A DNA stretch of 64,000 bases from Linepithema humile (lineage: Eukaryota; Arthropoda; Insecta; Hymenoptera; Formicidae), in the NCBI RefSeq assembly GCF_040581485.1, contig NC_090128.1, positions 15,376,001-15,440,000 on the forward strand, read 5' to 3'. The notes below the pieces were generated by a model. It saw only the letters and a list, made by a program, of their open reading frames with translations, searched no databases and was not told where the DNA came from. A program made the position numbers and the translations under genes. This document shows positions 35,336 to 48,200 of this stretch, in pieces; position 1 is the stretch's first letter, and each line of letters starts with the position of its first letter.

Positions 35336-36242
35336 ATGATGTGTGACAACATACAAAGTGCAAAAAAGTATGCTGTTGTGAAATTTAAATTAGATTCCAC
35401 ATATTCTGAAATTCCGGCAATCTGGTTGGTGGAAAATGGCGACGGACAATGGTGTTTATGGCCACCTCGAACAGCAAATAACGCAACATTGATATTGGAC
35501 TGTGCAACTCCAAATTATAATACTTGGGGCCAATATAAAGTCGAGATCATTAAATTTTGTTGTAAGTACTTAAGCGTTGCGTGAATATACACACGCGTAC
35601 ACGAATAAATGATTCCAGTCAGTAAAGTCTGTTTGAACAGATATTGCCAAACGTCTGCTACAAATTTTTGTGAGCAGAAAGACTGCAGATTGTATACAAA
35701 ACCTGTTTCATCAGATGATGATAGCAGAATGTCAGCAGAAATGTAACAAAATCTGCTGACATAATTTGACAGCAGATCAGTAACAGAAACCGAGCAGGAT
35801 TTGTTCGGAATTATTACAGCAGATTGGCGGCAGAAACCGAGCAGGACCTGCGCAACGCAGTTTCATCCCTAGTAGCAATCTGCAGCAAGACTATTGCAAA
35901 TCTTGCAGCAGATTCTTGCCAGATTCTGCCAGCAGACAGATAGGGTCTGTTTCCTCATTCTGCTCATGATCTTTCGGGAGATTCTGGAGGCACCTTCTTG
36001 CAAGAAACTTGCACGAATCTGTCGCAAATCTTGCAGCAGTCTTTCATCAGAATTATACTTTATCGTAAGATACTTGCAGCGGATTTTCAGCAGACTGGTA
36101 CAAGATTCTGAAGGCAGATTCTTGCAAGAAACTTGCACGTATCTGCTGCAAATCTTGCAGCAGCCTTTCGCCAGTATGCTGCCGGATAATTTCGGTTAAA
36201 ATGGATCAGAAATGTTTAATTAATTAATATTTCTTATATACT

Positions 36243-36292
<50 letters not shown>

Positions 36293-39200
36293 AACCATTT
36301 TAACCGAAATTATCAGTTTATAGGAATGTGAAAATCCAAATTTTATAATAATGGGACATTAATAAGAAACTGTTAATTAACAAAACGTTTTATTTGTGAT
36401 TATTTGGTCTGATTTGACTTAAAAAATATAATAATAATAAGAGAGACATATGTACCTTTTCCATTTCTATTTTCTATAAAAAAAAATAACTTTTTATCAC
36501 AGTTGAATACGACTTTAAATTCAAAAGTAACACCTTTATATTAATTATAATATATAGTATATTAATATAATACGTAAATTATAGGCAGTCTTAAAGCATG
36601 GCCATCGAAAGGCTAAAAATATAAAACAAAATCAAAACGATAATACAGAAGATTTAATTTTCCGAATTACTATCTGAATTGTTGTTTTCTTCATTGGAAT
36701 CCTCCCTTTCATTGTTTCTCTGGAAAACAATTTGTTGCCCTCTACCATATCTCTGTTCGATTTCACGTTCGATTTGCTGCCTTGGACCCAGTGGGAGCCT
36801 TTCCCGTCGTTTTTTGTCTCGACCTCGCTGTTTAGCAATGCGCAAAACCTCCTGCATTGTCTGCGCGAATTCACGACTCCCTACTCTCCTATTGCACAGT
36901 ACTAGACCATCTGCAAATGATAAATAAAAGTGGTTTGTTCAATATTATTAAAAAGTGAAGAAAGAGACCCCGCGTAAATCTTATGGAAACGTTCTTTTGG
37001 TCAAATTCGCTAAAATTGAAATATGTTAAAATTCGGAAGTTCTTGAAGAAAAGTGTCAATAGACACAACCTCGTGGTATGGTTAGTTTCGGAAATATACG
37101 CGGTCAACGATCGCTACGTCATTGTGTCGATGCACCCATACACGTGATTATGAACTTTTTAAATCGTTATTGAGAATATATAAAAGTCCGTTCTATTTAT
37201 AAATAATGTACACTTTCTATTAATAAAGATTCACAAAATTTGAATACAAATACAGTTTATCATAATTTTTCGTACATATTTTGCCAACGGGAATACAATA
37301 TGTAACTTAAAAAGAGTAGTACATACTACATTACCAAAATATATCTCTGCCATTTTAGAGTTGTACATAGAACGGGTTCCTTCAGCTCTAATCCACGTAA
37401 AATTTGTCACCAACTCCTCATGAAGGGTTTCTTTCAAAAATTGGTTCAGCGTTTCCTTGACAGTTCCTCCGCCGACGGACGATAGATACAATTTCTGCAT
37501 AACATATATTTCCATTAATATGTTACAATTGTAATGGATGTTTTTTTTTCGTGCATTTATTAATTATACACTCATGAAAAAAATAAGAATCTCCTGTTTT
37601 TTTGTGAAAAAAGGCTCATTTTTCAGACGTCGTAACATTGGAATGGGAAGATGTAGAAAGACGTATAAAAATGGAATTTTAAACTTGAACTGTATACTTT
37701 ACACTGCTTTACAAAGCTTACTAAATTTTCTATTTTGCCTGTTTTAAACATTTAAACAAAAAATGTCCACGTGCAAAGCATCAAGACAATAACTTCCAGA
37801 TTTCGCCACTTATTTCAATGCTACATAACTTTAAGGCTAATCGTTTTAGACCTTGTCAGTTCAAATCAGTGTAAAGTAGACAGTTAAAGCTTTAAAGTCA
37901 ATTTTTATACGTCTTTCTACGACTTCCCATTCCAATGTTACGACGTCTGAAAAAGTAGCCTTTTTTCACAAAAACAAAAACAGGTAATCCTTATTTTTTT
38001 CCATGAGTGTATTAATATTATTATATAAAACATTGACAAACACTGAAATACAACATTAACTATTCTATTTTATAATGACAAAATGTTTTTAACACAACTT
38101 TAATTGTATAGTAAAATCTGTTTACCAAGTTTTGTATTTGGTCAGCATTTTGAAGGAAGGCATCCAGCTGCTCCAACGTTCGCAAAGGAAACCCATTCGG
38201 TGGTTTATAGGACTGATGTGGCTGTTGAGCATTACGATCAACCATTCGCCTAACAAAACACATTATTGTTTATGTAATTTTTAGTTAAAATTGTGAAATA
38301 ATTGATAGAAAAATTAGAAAGGAGGTCATGTAAAAATTCAAAGAATATGAAACAAAAAAGAAACACTTACTGCAGTAGATCTTTCCGTAACTTATTGACA
38401 TTCTCAAATATACGTTTTTCGAATCCATCGAGTCGTTTATTAATTTCGTCTCGGATTGCATATACTGCAGTGCCCACCTTCTCGATTGCATCCAACATTG
38501 TCTTTAGAAAGTCATCTATTTGTCCATTATTATTCGGACTTCCATGATGGTGATATGGAAATGGCGGTGCGTAACCGGATAGAGCAGGAACGGTGTTCAT
38601 GTTGGTGTACTGCGGTGAGTGCATTGAGTTCGAATGTTGCTTTGGATTCGAGTACTGTGTCGAGTTGTAATTGTGCAGCGGTTCAATATTTGAAGGGTAG
38701 GACACATTGCTTTGTGGTGGTGTTTCGGATGCGATGGTGCTTGGCGCTGACGACTCCGCCGAGTTAGTATATGCAGAAGGTGCACAATTTAACGACGAGA
38801 CCATCTTGCCAATTTCGTATTCCATATTAATATTATCAGGTCTATCATTAATCATTTTCGTTGTAGTATTCTCCTCAGAAGAGCTGCAATATTTTGCCGG
38901 TATATATATATTCCGACCTTTCCGATCAGTTCCAGATATTTTCGATTTCTTCATTAATGCTCCTGTAAAACATAAAAATGAATGCGGTATCTTCTTGTCG
39001 TTCCTTACAAATAATGATTTAATTTATTAATATCAATATTATTTTTTATGTAACAAATTATTTTGATTTAAAAAAATTGTATCTTTGTTAATTCTAATTA
39101 TTTTCTAAAACGATTATGACAATTTGTGGCAAATTATTTGTAGAATACGTCGGAATTTTGACGATTGCGTTTGCATGAATAGCTTTGAAAATATCTTGCG

Positions 39201-42200
39201 CGCTGTAAGAAAACTATATTTTTTCAAATATTTGATTTCTGAAGTAAATTAGCATAATGTATTCAAAAATATAAGTGAAATGCATTGCATTCTATAGAAA
39301 AAAGTGATAAGTTATTTAAAACTTGTTCCAAAACTCTCAGAATATTCTCTTCACGTCTAGTCGCATATTCTTTCCGACCGCTTCAAAACGCATTAATTAG
39401 GTAGACAGCCCCCTTAAGTTTTGAACGGGAAGACACTGTTTCAATTTGTAAATAAAATAATTGTATGAAACAAAAAAATTATGTGCCATGGTGTAACAGT
39501 GTCATGATAATTAGCTCATCAGTTGATTTTTCAGTAATGTTATTCAGCGAATTTGTTTGTTTCCACAACGGCATTTTGTAACATTTGCCACAAACATCGG
39601 TAATGTCGATCATCGTGGACTCTGCACTAAATTGGGAGCATTTGAAAGTTCCAATTAATGTAGATGGAACGATATTGTCGTAAAAGTTTTCGACGACCAC
39701 ATATGTTCGTACTATGAAACAGTACGATTGACTTGTCTTTACAATACCCACAATTTTACATAATCTTCCGTCTTTTAATCTGCAATAACAATTTTTGTCA
39801 TCAATACTGAAACGGAAATTATCATATTCAATACGTTTGTACTGAATAGAAGATTCTGGCAACCCGGAATGCCTGCACTGTCGCGTTGAAATACCTGAAA
39901 CGATGATTCCATTACTGTCTGATCGTTTAGTCGATACGTGTTGGACGTTTCGTTCCATCAATCGAAGAGCAAATTGTTGCAAAGGGCGATGCTGATTTCG
40001 TACGTATTTTTGAAAAAATAACATATTATTTTCATATGGAAACGCGGAATAATCATCAAGTGGACCTAATTCTCTCACATCGTCGACAATATGCAGCAAA
40101 CAATGAGTATTATAGCTCATAAACAAAGAACCATACAGATTGACAGCCTTGTCCACGAATAACTTTAAACAATCCTCGGCTAATTTGAGATCATTATCTG
40201 AACGTGTTGGCATTGTAAGAAGACGCATAGCTACGTGAAGAAGCATGAAATGTAGATAATAATTGTCATCCAGGATGCCATAGAGTACAACTGATCCTGC
40301 ATACAGTAAAAGATGTCGAAATTCGGTTGCTTTGTACTGCTGGAACTCTGACAGAGCTCGAGGTCGCCGAGTAAAGTTTCCAGGACAGGTATTGTCCAAT
40401 TCTTTTAAACAAACGTCGATTGCCTCAATGTCGGCAGCACGTAACTTGCCATTTTTACAACCAAACTTTCCCAACACCCATGCTTCGATGCACTTTTTCA
40501 TTATGCCAAGGCAAATGGAGTGCATATATTCAAACGGTACTCGTGTAACCATGCGTATATTTAAGTCTTCTAAAGGGCTTTTCATGTCCTTATGATGGTC
40601 AGTGTCAGTCCTAAAATTATAGTTTTCATCTGTCCGTTTTACGTGATTAACGCCAAGGAATACATTATGTCGAGTGCCCTCAATTACTGTACCCGTAACG
40701 TTGCATTTTGAGCATGGCTTCGAAGACATATGTCCCTTGTGTTGTAATACAAAGGCCCGGGCAGGGGCATCAGCAATAAAGCACTCAAACGTTACGGGAA
40801 TAAGTTTATCCTTAAACCTAATTCCTCCACTATTAATCACGACTTTCATCTCTTCAACGAGCATTCGAAAAAAGCTATTAGGATCTTGTGGTTTCTTTTT
40901 CCCGCGGTATACACCTACAATTAAAGGTTTGCTGTTTTTCAAATTGACGATTCTGATTTGGAGAGGCCAATACTGAACAATGCCTTTTTTGTCCGCGGAA
41001 GCACCGTCTGTACTGATATGCAATCTTAAGACATCAGGAATATTGCATTCATGAGATAATTGTTGGATTATACAATGTATAAATCCCACATGCCAATACT
41101 GCCCAGGCTCAACATCTACAACCTGCACGCGAGATTTAGGTGTGTGCACAAGTGTCCGCATATCTTTAGGTAAATATTCAAAACAAGGATGTGAACGCAA
41201 TAACTTCAGAATGGCATTACCTTGAACGGCCGTAAGATTGATAACAAGGAAGCATTTTGCCAAGTTTTTAGCGAACGTATTTTCCGATCCAAAAATATCA
41301 TTGACTGTACTACTATCATCAGAACTGATTTCACATTCCTGTAAATCGGGAAACGTACTATTAGCATCAATAGTCTCATAGTCAGACGATGCAACTGATG
41401 ACTCAGAATACGCGACGCTTTCGATAAAATCGTCAAAATTCGAACGAAAAGACGAAATATCATCGACGAGTTCAACACGAGGTAAAGAAGAATCAGATAA
41501 AGAAGTAATATCACCTTGATCTACTTGAATACGATTTCTCTTTTGCCTATTTGTTAAGTTTTCGAAACGTTTGTGATACACCCTTTTCATTGTTGCTAAG
41601 AAATGTGTATTTTAAGAAAAACAAAATACCCACGGTGGACAAATGAATTTTCAAGAGACGAAAAGCAATTTCAAGCGACACGAGAGAAAATTATATTTTT
41701 GAAATGGAATTAATGTCACAAATGTCAGAAGATCACAAAGTCGACTTTATCGTATATGAATAACTGCGTTATTTTTCGATTGAGCGAGGCACATATGAAA
41801 AGCAGACTAGTCGACGATGCGGAACAAAAATGAATTTCAACCGACGATGATTGTGAATAATATGTTACGCGCACTGAATTGAATAAATTGAATTTTAAAA
41901 GCAATAATTATAACTGGCAAAAATGAAATATAATACCCACGGTAGATATACGAAAAAGCAATTTCAAGCGACACGAGATAGACCATTCTATTTTTTAGAA
42001 AAAAGTGAAGTGCCTCAAATGTATCACGATGAAGTCGACTTCTTTCACACAAACTGAAAAAGACTTACTTACTTTACTTACTTACTTACTTACGGTACTT
42101 TCTGGATTATGGTAAATAGCGTATCTAAACCGCTGCATCGGCCGTTGTTGCCACTGCTGCTGCTGCTGCACAAAGCACAATGGCGACCAGTGATGCAAGA

Positions 42201-45200
42201 TCGAGCATCCTGCATCAAGCACTACATGAGAGGAAGAGCCCCCACCATGGCAGCACCAAACAAGCGAGCATCGCTGACGTCACGCGTCCGTGTGCGCTCG
42301 CCATTCCACAGCGTACGACTCATACGCTATTGGAACGGCGAGCGCACACGGACGCGTGACGTCAGCGATGCTCGCTTGTGTGGTGCCGTCATGGTGGGGA
42401 CTCTTCCCCTCATGTGATGCTTGATGCAGGATACTCGATCTTGCATCACTGATGGCGACTAAGGCGAAGCATGTACGAAGCACGAAGGACAAGTCGCGCG
42501 CAGTGGACGATGGGAAAATTTTCACTCGAATCGAGCTCTCCTATTGGCTGAGGCGAGCGTGCATATAAGTATCGCGGCAAGGACCGCGGTTTTTGACAGC
42601 TCGAATCTGCTGGAAATCTTGCAGCAGTCTTGCAACAGATCGCTGCTAGGGGAACAGATTCTGCATGAGATCTGCACAAGATCTGCACGTAACTTTTGCT
42701 GCATGAGCCTTTTAAAAATCTGCTGAGCAGATCTGTGCAAGATCTGCGCAGGATCTGTACAAGACTTTTGCTGAAAAAATATTGCGTATTTTACCTGTTG
42801 CGAATTGTATGTTGACTGCTGACAGAATCTTGCAATGATCTGCTGCGAATCTTGCAGCAATCTTGCAGCAGATCGCTGCTAGGGGAACAGATTCTGCACG
42901 AGATCTGCACAGGATCTGCACGTAACTTCTGTTGCATGAGCCTTTCAAAAATCTGATGAGCAGATCTGTGCAAGATCTGCGCAAGATCTGTACAAGACTT
43001 CTGCTTAAAGAATCTTACGACACACTGCTGACAGACTGCGTGTTACGGAAAGAATCTTCCTCAAATCTGCTCGATTTCTGCAGCAAATATCTGCAAACAG
43101 ATTTATGCACTTCAAATGCATGAATCTTATAGCAGACTGCTGACAGACTGGCAGCACCGACTGTTATGGACAGAATCTGCTGCAAATTTCCTATCATTTC
43201 TGCTGCAAGTAAACTGATGCAAGGCTCTGCTTGGCAGAAAATGTTACAGGGGATATCAGATTGACGGCAGAAATCGAGCAGAATCTGTGCAACGCAGTTT
43301 GATGTCAAATTGGCGGCAGAAATCGAGCAAAATCTGCGCAGTGCAATTTGATGTTGTTCGCCGCTATGCGGCGTGTTTCTTCATATACATGGTGTCCCAT
43401 TTTAAGTGAGCACCCCAAATAACTTCGAAGGAAGTGATTTTCAAAGAAAATGACCCAGACAAAAGTTGTTGCACTCAGAGGGGGACATCCAATATTACCT
43501 TAATACTTTTATGCACAAAATAATGAGACAAATCAATTGGTATAAAGAAAACACATTGGTTTTAAAAAAAAGTATGCAGTTGCATGTTGCAAATTATATA
43601 TTTTTTCTTGAAAGCAACTAAATGTTTTCTTTATACCAATTGATTCGTATCATTATTTTGTGCATAAAATTATTAAGATAAGATTCCCAAAAATTGAATG
43701 TTTTACAAGATATTTTGTATTTTATGTCAAAATGCTGTAACTTTCAAGCCTCATAACTCGAAAAGTACCTAATAAATAATAACTTCATTATAGTGTTTTG
43801 AAAAGCACTTGACACCAGCTATTAGATTCTGGAATCAAAAATAGGGTGTTCTACTTAAAAAAACAAAGTTGACCTCCATATGACCTTGGCACGTACACCC
43901 TAAGTTAAACCAATGTCACCATTGGATGTCCCTCTCTGAGTGCAACAATTTTTGTCTGGGTCATTTTCTTTGAAAATTACTTCCTTCGAAGTTATTCGGA
44001 GTGCCCACTTAAAATGGGACACCCTGTATAAACTCATACTCAAGATTCATCTGTGCATATAAAAGTGTGGCCAGTGGCTTAATTAAGCTTATCAGTTTAA
44101 TACAATCTCCATAGGAGATTCAAAATATTAAAATTTTTGAAATTAAAAATCCATCGCGAGTTGACCCGATATTGCAGTGATTTCGGGATTTGGCCTAATA
44201 AATTGATTAAAACACAAGTATTTTTTTTGTCCCAATAAAGCAAATAGATATTACATACTTTGCATACCTCATTTATTACTTTTAATAAGCGAAACGAGAA
44301 ATGTAAAATTGTAATGAACCATTTAAATGCCGCTATTCCACTTAAATTGTGACGACAGGTCTGCTCGATTTCTGCCGACAATCTGACACCAAATTACACT
44401 GCACAGATTCTACTTGTTTTCTGCCGCCAATCTGCTGTCAACCTATGTCGACAGATTTTGCTTGCACGAGCTTAATGCGAACACAGATGGCACCGTATCT
44501 GCTGCTAAGTTCTGAGCGAATCTGGTCGCAAACTGCCGGCAAGCTGCTAACATTTTGTTGATTGGGATAATATACCTATAAACTCAACTGTATGAATAAC
44601 TTTAGAAACTATTGGCGAAAAAGTAATATTTAATATTAATTAATACATATTAAAAATTTACTCGTAAAATGAATATAATTAAATTAGTATAACTTTTGAT
44701 TTCATAGAGAAATTAAATTAAAATTGAAAAGAACATTTTTTTAAAGATTGTGAAGTATTTATATGAAAAGTTTTGAGAAATTTTTGGCTAGACTTTCATA
44801 TGCGACGCATCTCCGATTTCGATCAACTTCTACAGGCATGTAGTACGAACTAAATGTAGTCAAAATCCAAAGTGTTAACTCGCAGAAACGTCTAGTTTCC
44901 GAAAAAATCAAATTTTAAGTGTCCGGTTGAATTAACAATTTTTAAGATTTTAATATAAAAAAATGATTAAATTTCTAAAATATTTTGTCAAAACATTTTA
45001 TTTTATTAGTATTTTGCTAAATTATATGTACTAATATGTGAAAATATCATTATTAGCAAAAAAACAACAAATCAAAAAAGCTTTTTTTTTTACGTGATTC
45101 TTACATACTTCGGAGTAGTGTGAGATTAGGTTAAGTTAGGTTGTGAGATTAGTAGTAGAGATTAGTAGTGTGAGATTAGGTTAGGTTTAGTTAGGTTAGA

Positions 45201-48200
45201 TTAGATTTTTTTGGGTGGCAGTGCAGGGAGAATATATTATGAAAATGTTCTAAATATCAAAATAAACAATTTATTTATTTTTTGTGTTTATTATATTTTG
45301 TATTTTTTGATTGTTTATTAAATTTTGATTTTTTAAAAATATTTTATTGGGTATTGGTTTTTATTATTTAAAAAAAATATATATATAATATTAATATTAA
45401 TATGAATTATATATTTTATAAAATATTTTGTTTTTTTTATATTTTGTAAAATTAGGTTATATTTATTAGTTTTTATCTCTTATTATTGTTTAGATGCTGA
45501 TTATGTATGTATATATACATACAGGGTGTCCCATTTTAACTGATCATTTTTATTAACTTTGCAGGAAATGGTCAGATAAAAAAATATTCTCTACAAAGTT
45601 GTTGGTTTGGAGGGGGTCATCCGATGATGACATTGGTTTAACCTAGGGTGTGCATACCAAGATTATATGGAGGTCAACTTTGTTTTTTTATATTAAATAA
45701 AACACCCCATTTCTAATTTTAGAATCTAATAGCCGGTGTCAAGAGCTTTCCAAAACATTATAATGAAGTTATTTTTCATTAAGTATTTTTCGAGTTAGGA
45801 GGCTTGTAAGTTACAGTATTTTGACATAAAATATAAAACATCTTGTAAAATATTCAGTTTTCGGGAATCTTACCTTAATACTTGTAATGAGAATGCTTTA
45901 TTTAAAAATAATTATTTATTTGATAAAATGAATATACGTGACGAAGGCTAGAGAGACTGAAAAACTGTTATCTATAATATTAAGCTAAGTGCTGCCACTA
46001 ACGAATCGAAAAACTACTAATAAAAATACTAAATCAGGATTACCATCCGTCAATATTTTTATGCACAAAATAACGAATCAATTGGCATAAAGAAAACACA
46101 TAGTTTAAAAAAAAGTATGCAGCTGCAAATTACATGATTTTTCTTAAAAGCAACTATGTGTTTTCTTTATATCAATTAATTTGTCTCAATTATTTTGTGC
46201 TTAAAATTATTAAGGTAAGATTCTTGAAAACTAAATGTTTTACAAGATATTTTGTATTTTATGTCAAAATACTGTAACTTACAAGCCTCATAACTCGAAA
46301 AGTACTTAATAAAAAATAATTTCATTATAATGTTTTGAAAAGCTCTTGACACCAGCTATTAGATTCTGGAATCAGAAATAGGGTGTTCCATTTAAAAAAA
46401 CAAAATTGATCTCCATATGACCTTGGCACGTACATTCTACACTCACCCGAAAAAAAAGCGGTACACTGAAAATGTGGGAAAAATTCATCAAATTTCAACT
46501 GACGATAACTTCGTAAATAATAAAGATAAAAAGTTCTATAAAATATGGAAATGAAGCTAAAAATCTCTACTTTAAGAATCAATTTATTTCAATGTTGCAA
46601 AATAAATTTATTGAAAATGGCGGATGACAAAGCGCGAGCATGCAAAATTGAAAAATAATGGTTCGAGTTTGCGACGGTGCACGGTATAAACAAAAAATTG
46701 TAGCTTATTGGGATCAAAAGCGTACGAAAGTACAGAGTCTCCTCTTTAAAATGCTTTTTTATGCATCTCGATACGATGATTTTTCGCCGAGAGATTCGCA
46801 TTTGAAGAAAAAGGCAGATTCTTACTTCAAATGCGAATCTCTCAGCGAAAAATCATCGTATCGAGATGCATAAAAAAGCATTTTAAAGAGGAGACTCTGT
46901 ACTTTCGTACGCTTTTGATCCCAATAAGCTACAATTTTTTGTTTATACCGTGCACCGTCGCAAACTCGAACCATTATTTTTCAATCAATTGTTTTGCATC
47001 CGAAGGAGATGTCTGCAGATCTTTTGTGATTTCTCCGCCCTGACTTTTTGTTTATGCTCGGCCGCACATTGCGAGAAGAGTGCTTGATTTCTCTTGATCT
47101 TTTTCTTTCGAGACGCGTTACTTATTCGTACGACTTCGTCAAAGTAAACAATAATTAATCTTTTCGCATTGAAATTATTGGTCAATTATGGCGACGATAA
47201 GTCCTGAAAAAGCTGCTCAAGTTGTAGCGTTAATTGAAGATGGGAGAAGTCGAAGGTACGTTGCTGAGGCACTTGATTTATCAGTGTCAACCGTGCAACG
47301 TGCTTATGCTAGGTACTTGGAGACTAATTCTGTCCAAAGAAGACCTGGTTCGGGACGTCCTCGTTGTACGAATGAAAACGATGACCGATTTATTGTTTTA
47401 AATTCATTAAGAGACAGACATCGAACGGCTGTTCAAATTCAAAACAATTTAAGAGATGTCCGCGAATGTAAAGTATCCGTTGAGACTATTCGAAACAGAT
47501 TAGCGGAACACGGTCTTTTTCCGCGCAGGCCAGCAAATGTACCTTCGCTTATGCGTCGCCATCGCGTAACTCGACTCAATTTTGCTGTCGAGCATGCAGG
47601 CTGGACATATGCAGAATGGAGTACCGTTCTTTTTAGCGACGAATCTCGTTTTTGTCTGTATTCTTCAGACGGACGAGAACGAGTATACCGTCGCGTTGGA
47701 GAACGATTTGCAGACTGTACTGTAAGTGAGAGGCCTAGCTACAATGGTGGCTCTGTAATGGTTTGGGCAGGAATTTCTGCGAATGCTCACACAGATCTCC
47801 ACTTTTTTGACGCAAACATGAACGCAGATGTATACGTGGAAGACGTACTCATACCGTACGTTGTTCCGTATGCGCACTTCATCGAAGAGGACTTTTTGTT
47901 TATGCAAGACAATGCTCGACCGCACGTTGCGAGAAAAGTGCTTGATTTCTGCGATGAAGTTGGCATAAATCGACTCGAATGGCCAGCAATGAGTCCAGAT
48001 TTAAATCCTATTGAACACCTATGGGACAATATTAACAGAAAAGTACGAAATCATATACCTGCTCCTCAGTCATTGCCAGAACTTCGAAGAGTTCTTGAAA
48101 TAGAGTGGAATGACATTACGCAGACTGAAATTAGAACACTAATAAGAAGTATGCCTCGTCGCATGAATGAGGTAATACGCGCACGAGGAGGTCATACCCA

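Larger units (their letters stand above)
36190..42110 (-). mobile_element. CMC/EnSpm-like element A (transposase plus DUF4806 gene), minus strand
   Basis: The transposase (41590-39479) is followed on the same strand by a multi-exon DUF4806-type gene (38962-36654). Upstream of the transposase are two 300-bp-spaced repeats and an (AAGT)n tract. No CACTA/CACTG-type ends are obvious, so the limits are set by the surrounding TCTTGCAGCAG repeats. It lies antisense within intron 1 of another DUF4806-type gene. Confidence 0.6.
35615..44566 (-). mobile_element. CCAGTCA-end element (copy 2, inverted), interrupted by insertions
   Basis: 35615-35868 matches the complement of 21490-21742, 43255-43387 and 44027-44566 match the complement of 20809-21510. 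The copy is therefore complete at both ends but split by DNA at about 35870-43040 (the CMC-type element and flanking TCTTGCAGCAG repeats) and by the MITE at 43388-44026. Both breaks lie inside intron 1 of the DUF4806-type gene. Confidence 0.65.

Noticed and set aside
45127..45215. True telomere array
   Set aside because: Only a few impure TTAGG units, interrupted by GAGATTAGTAG, in the middle of a transposon nest.
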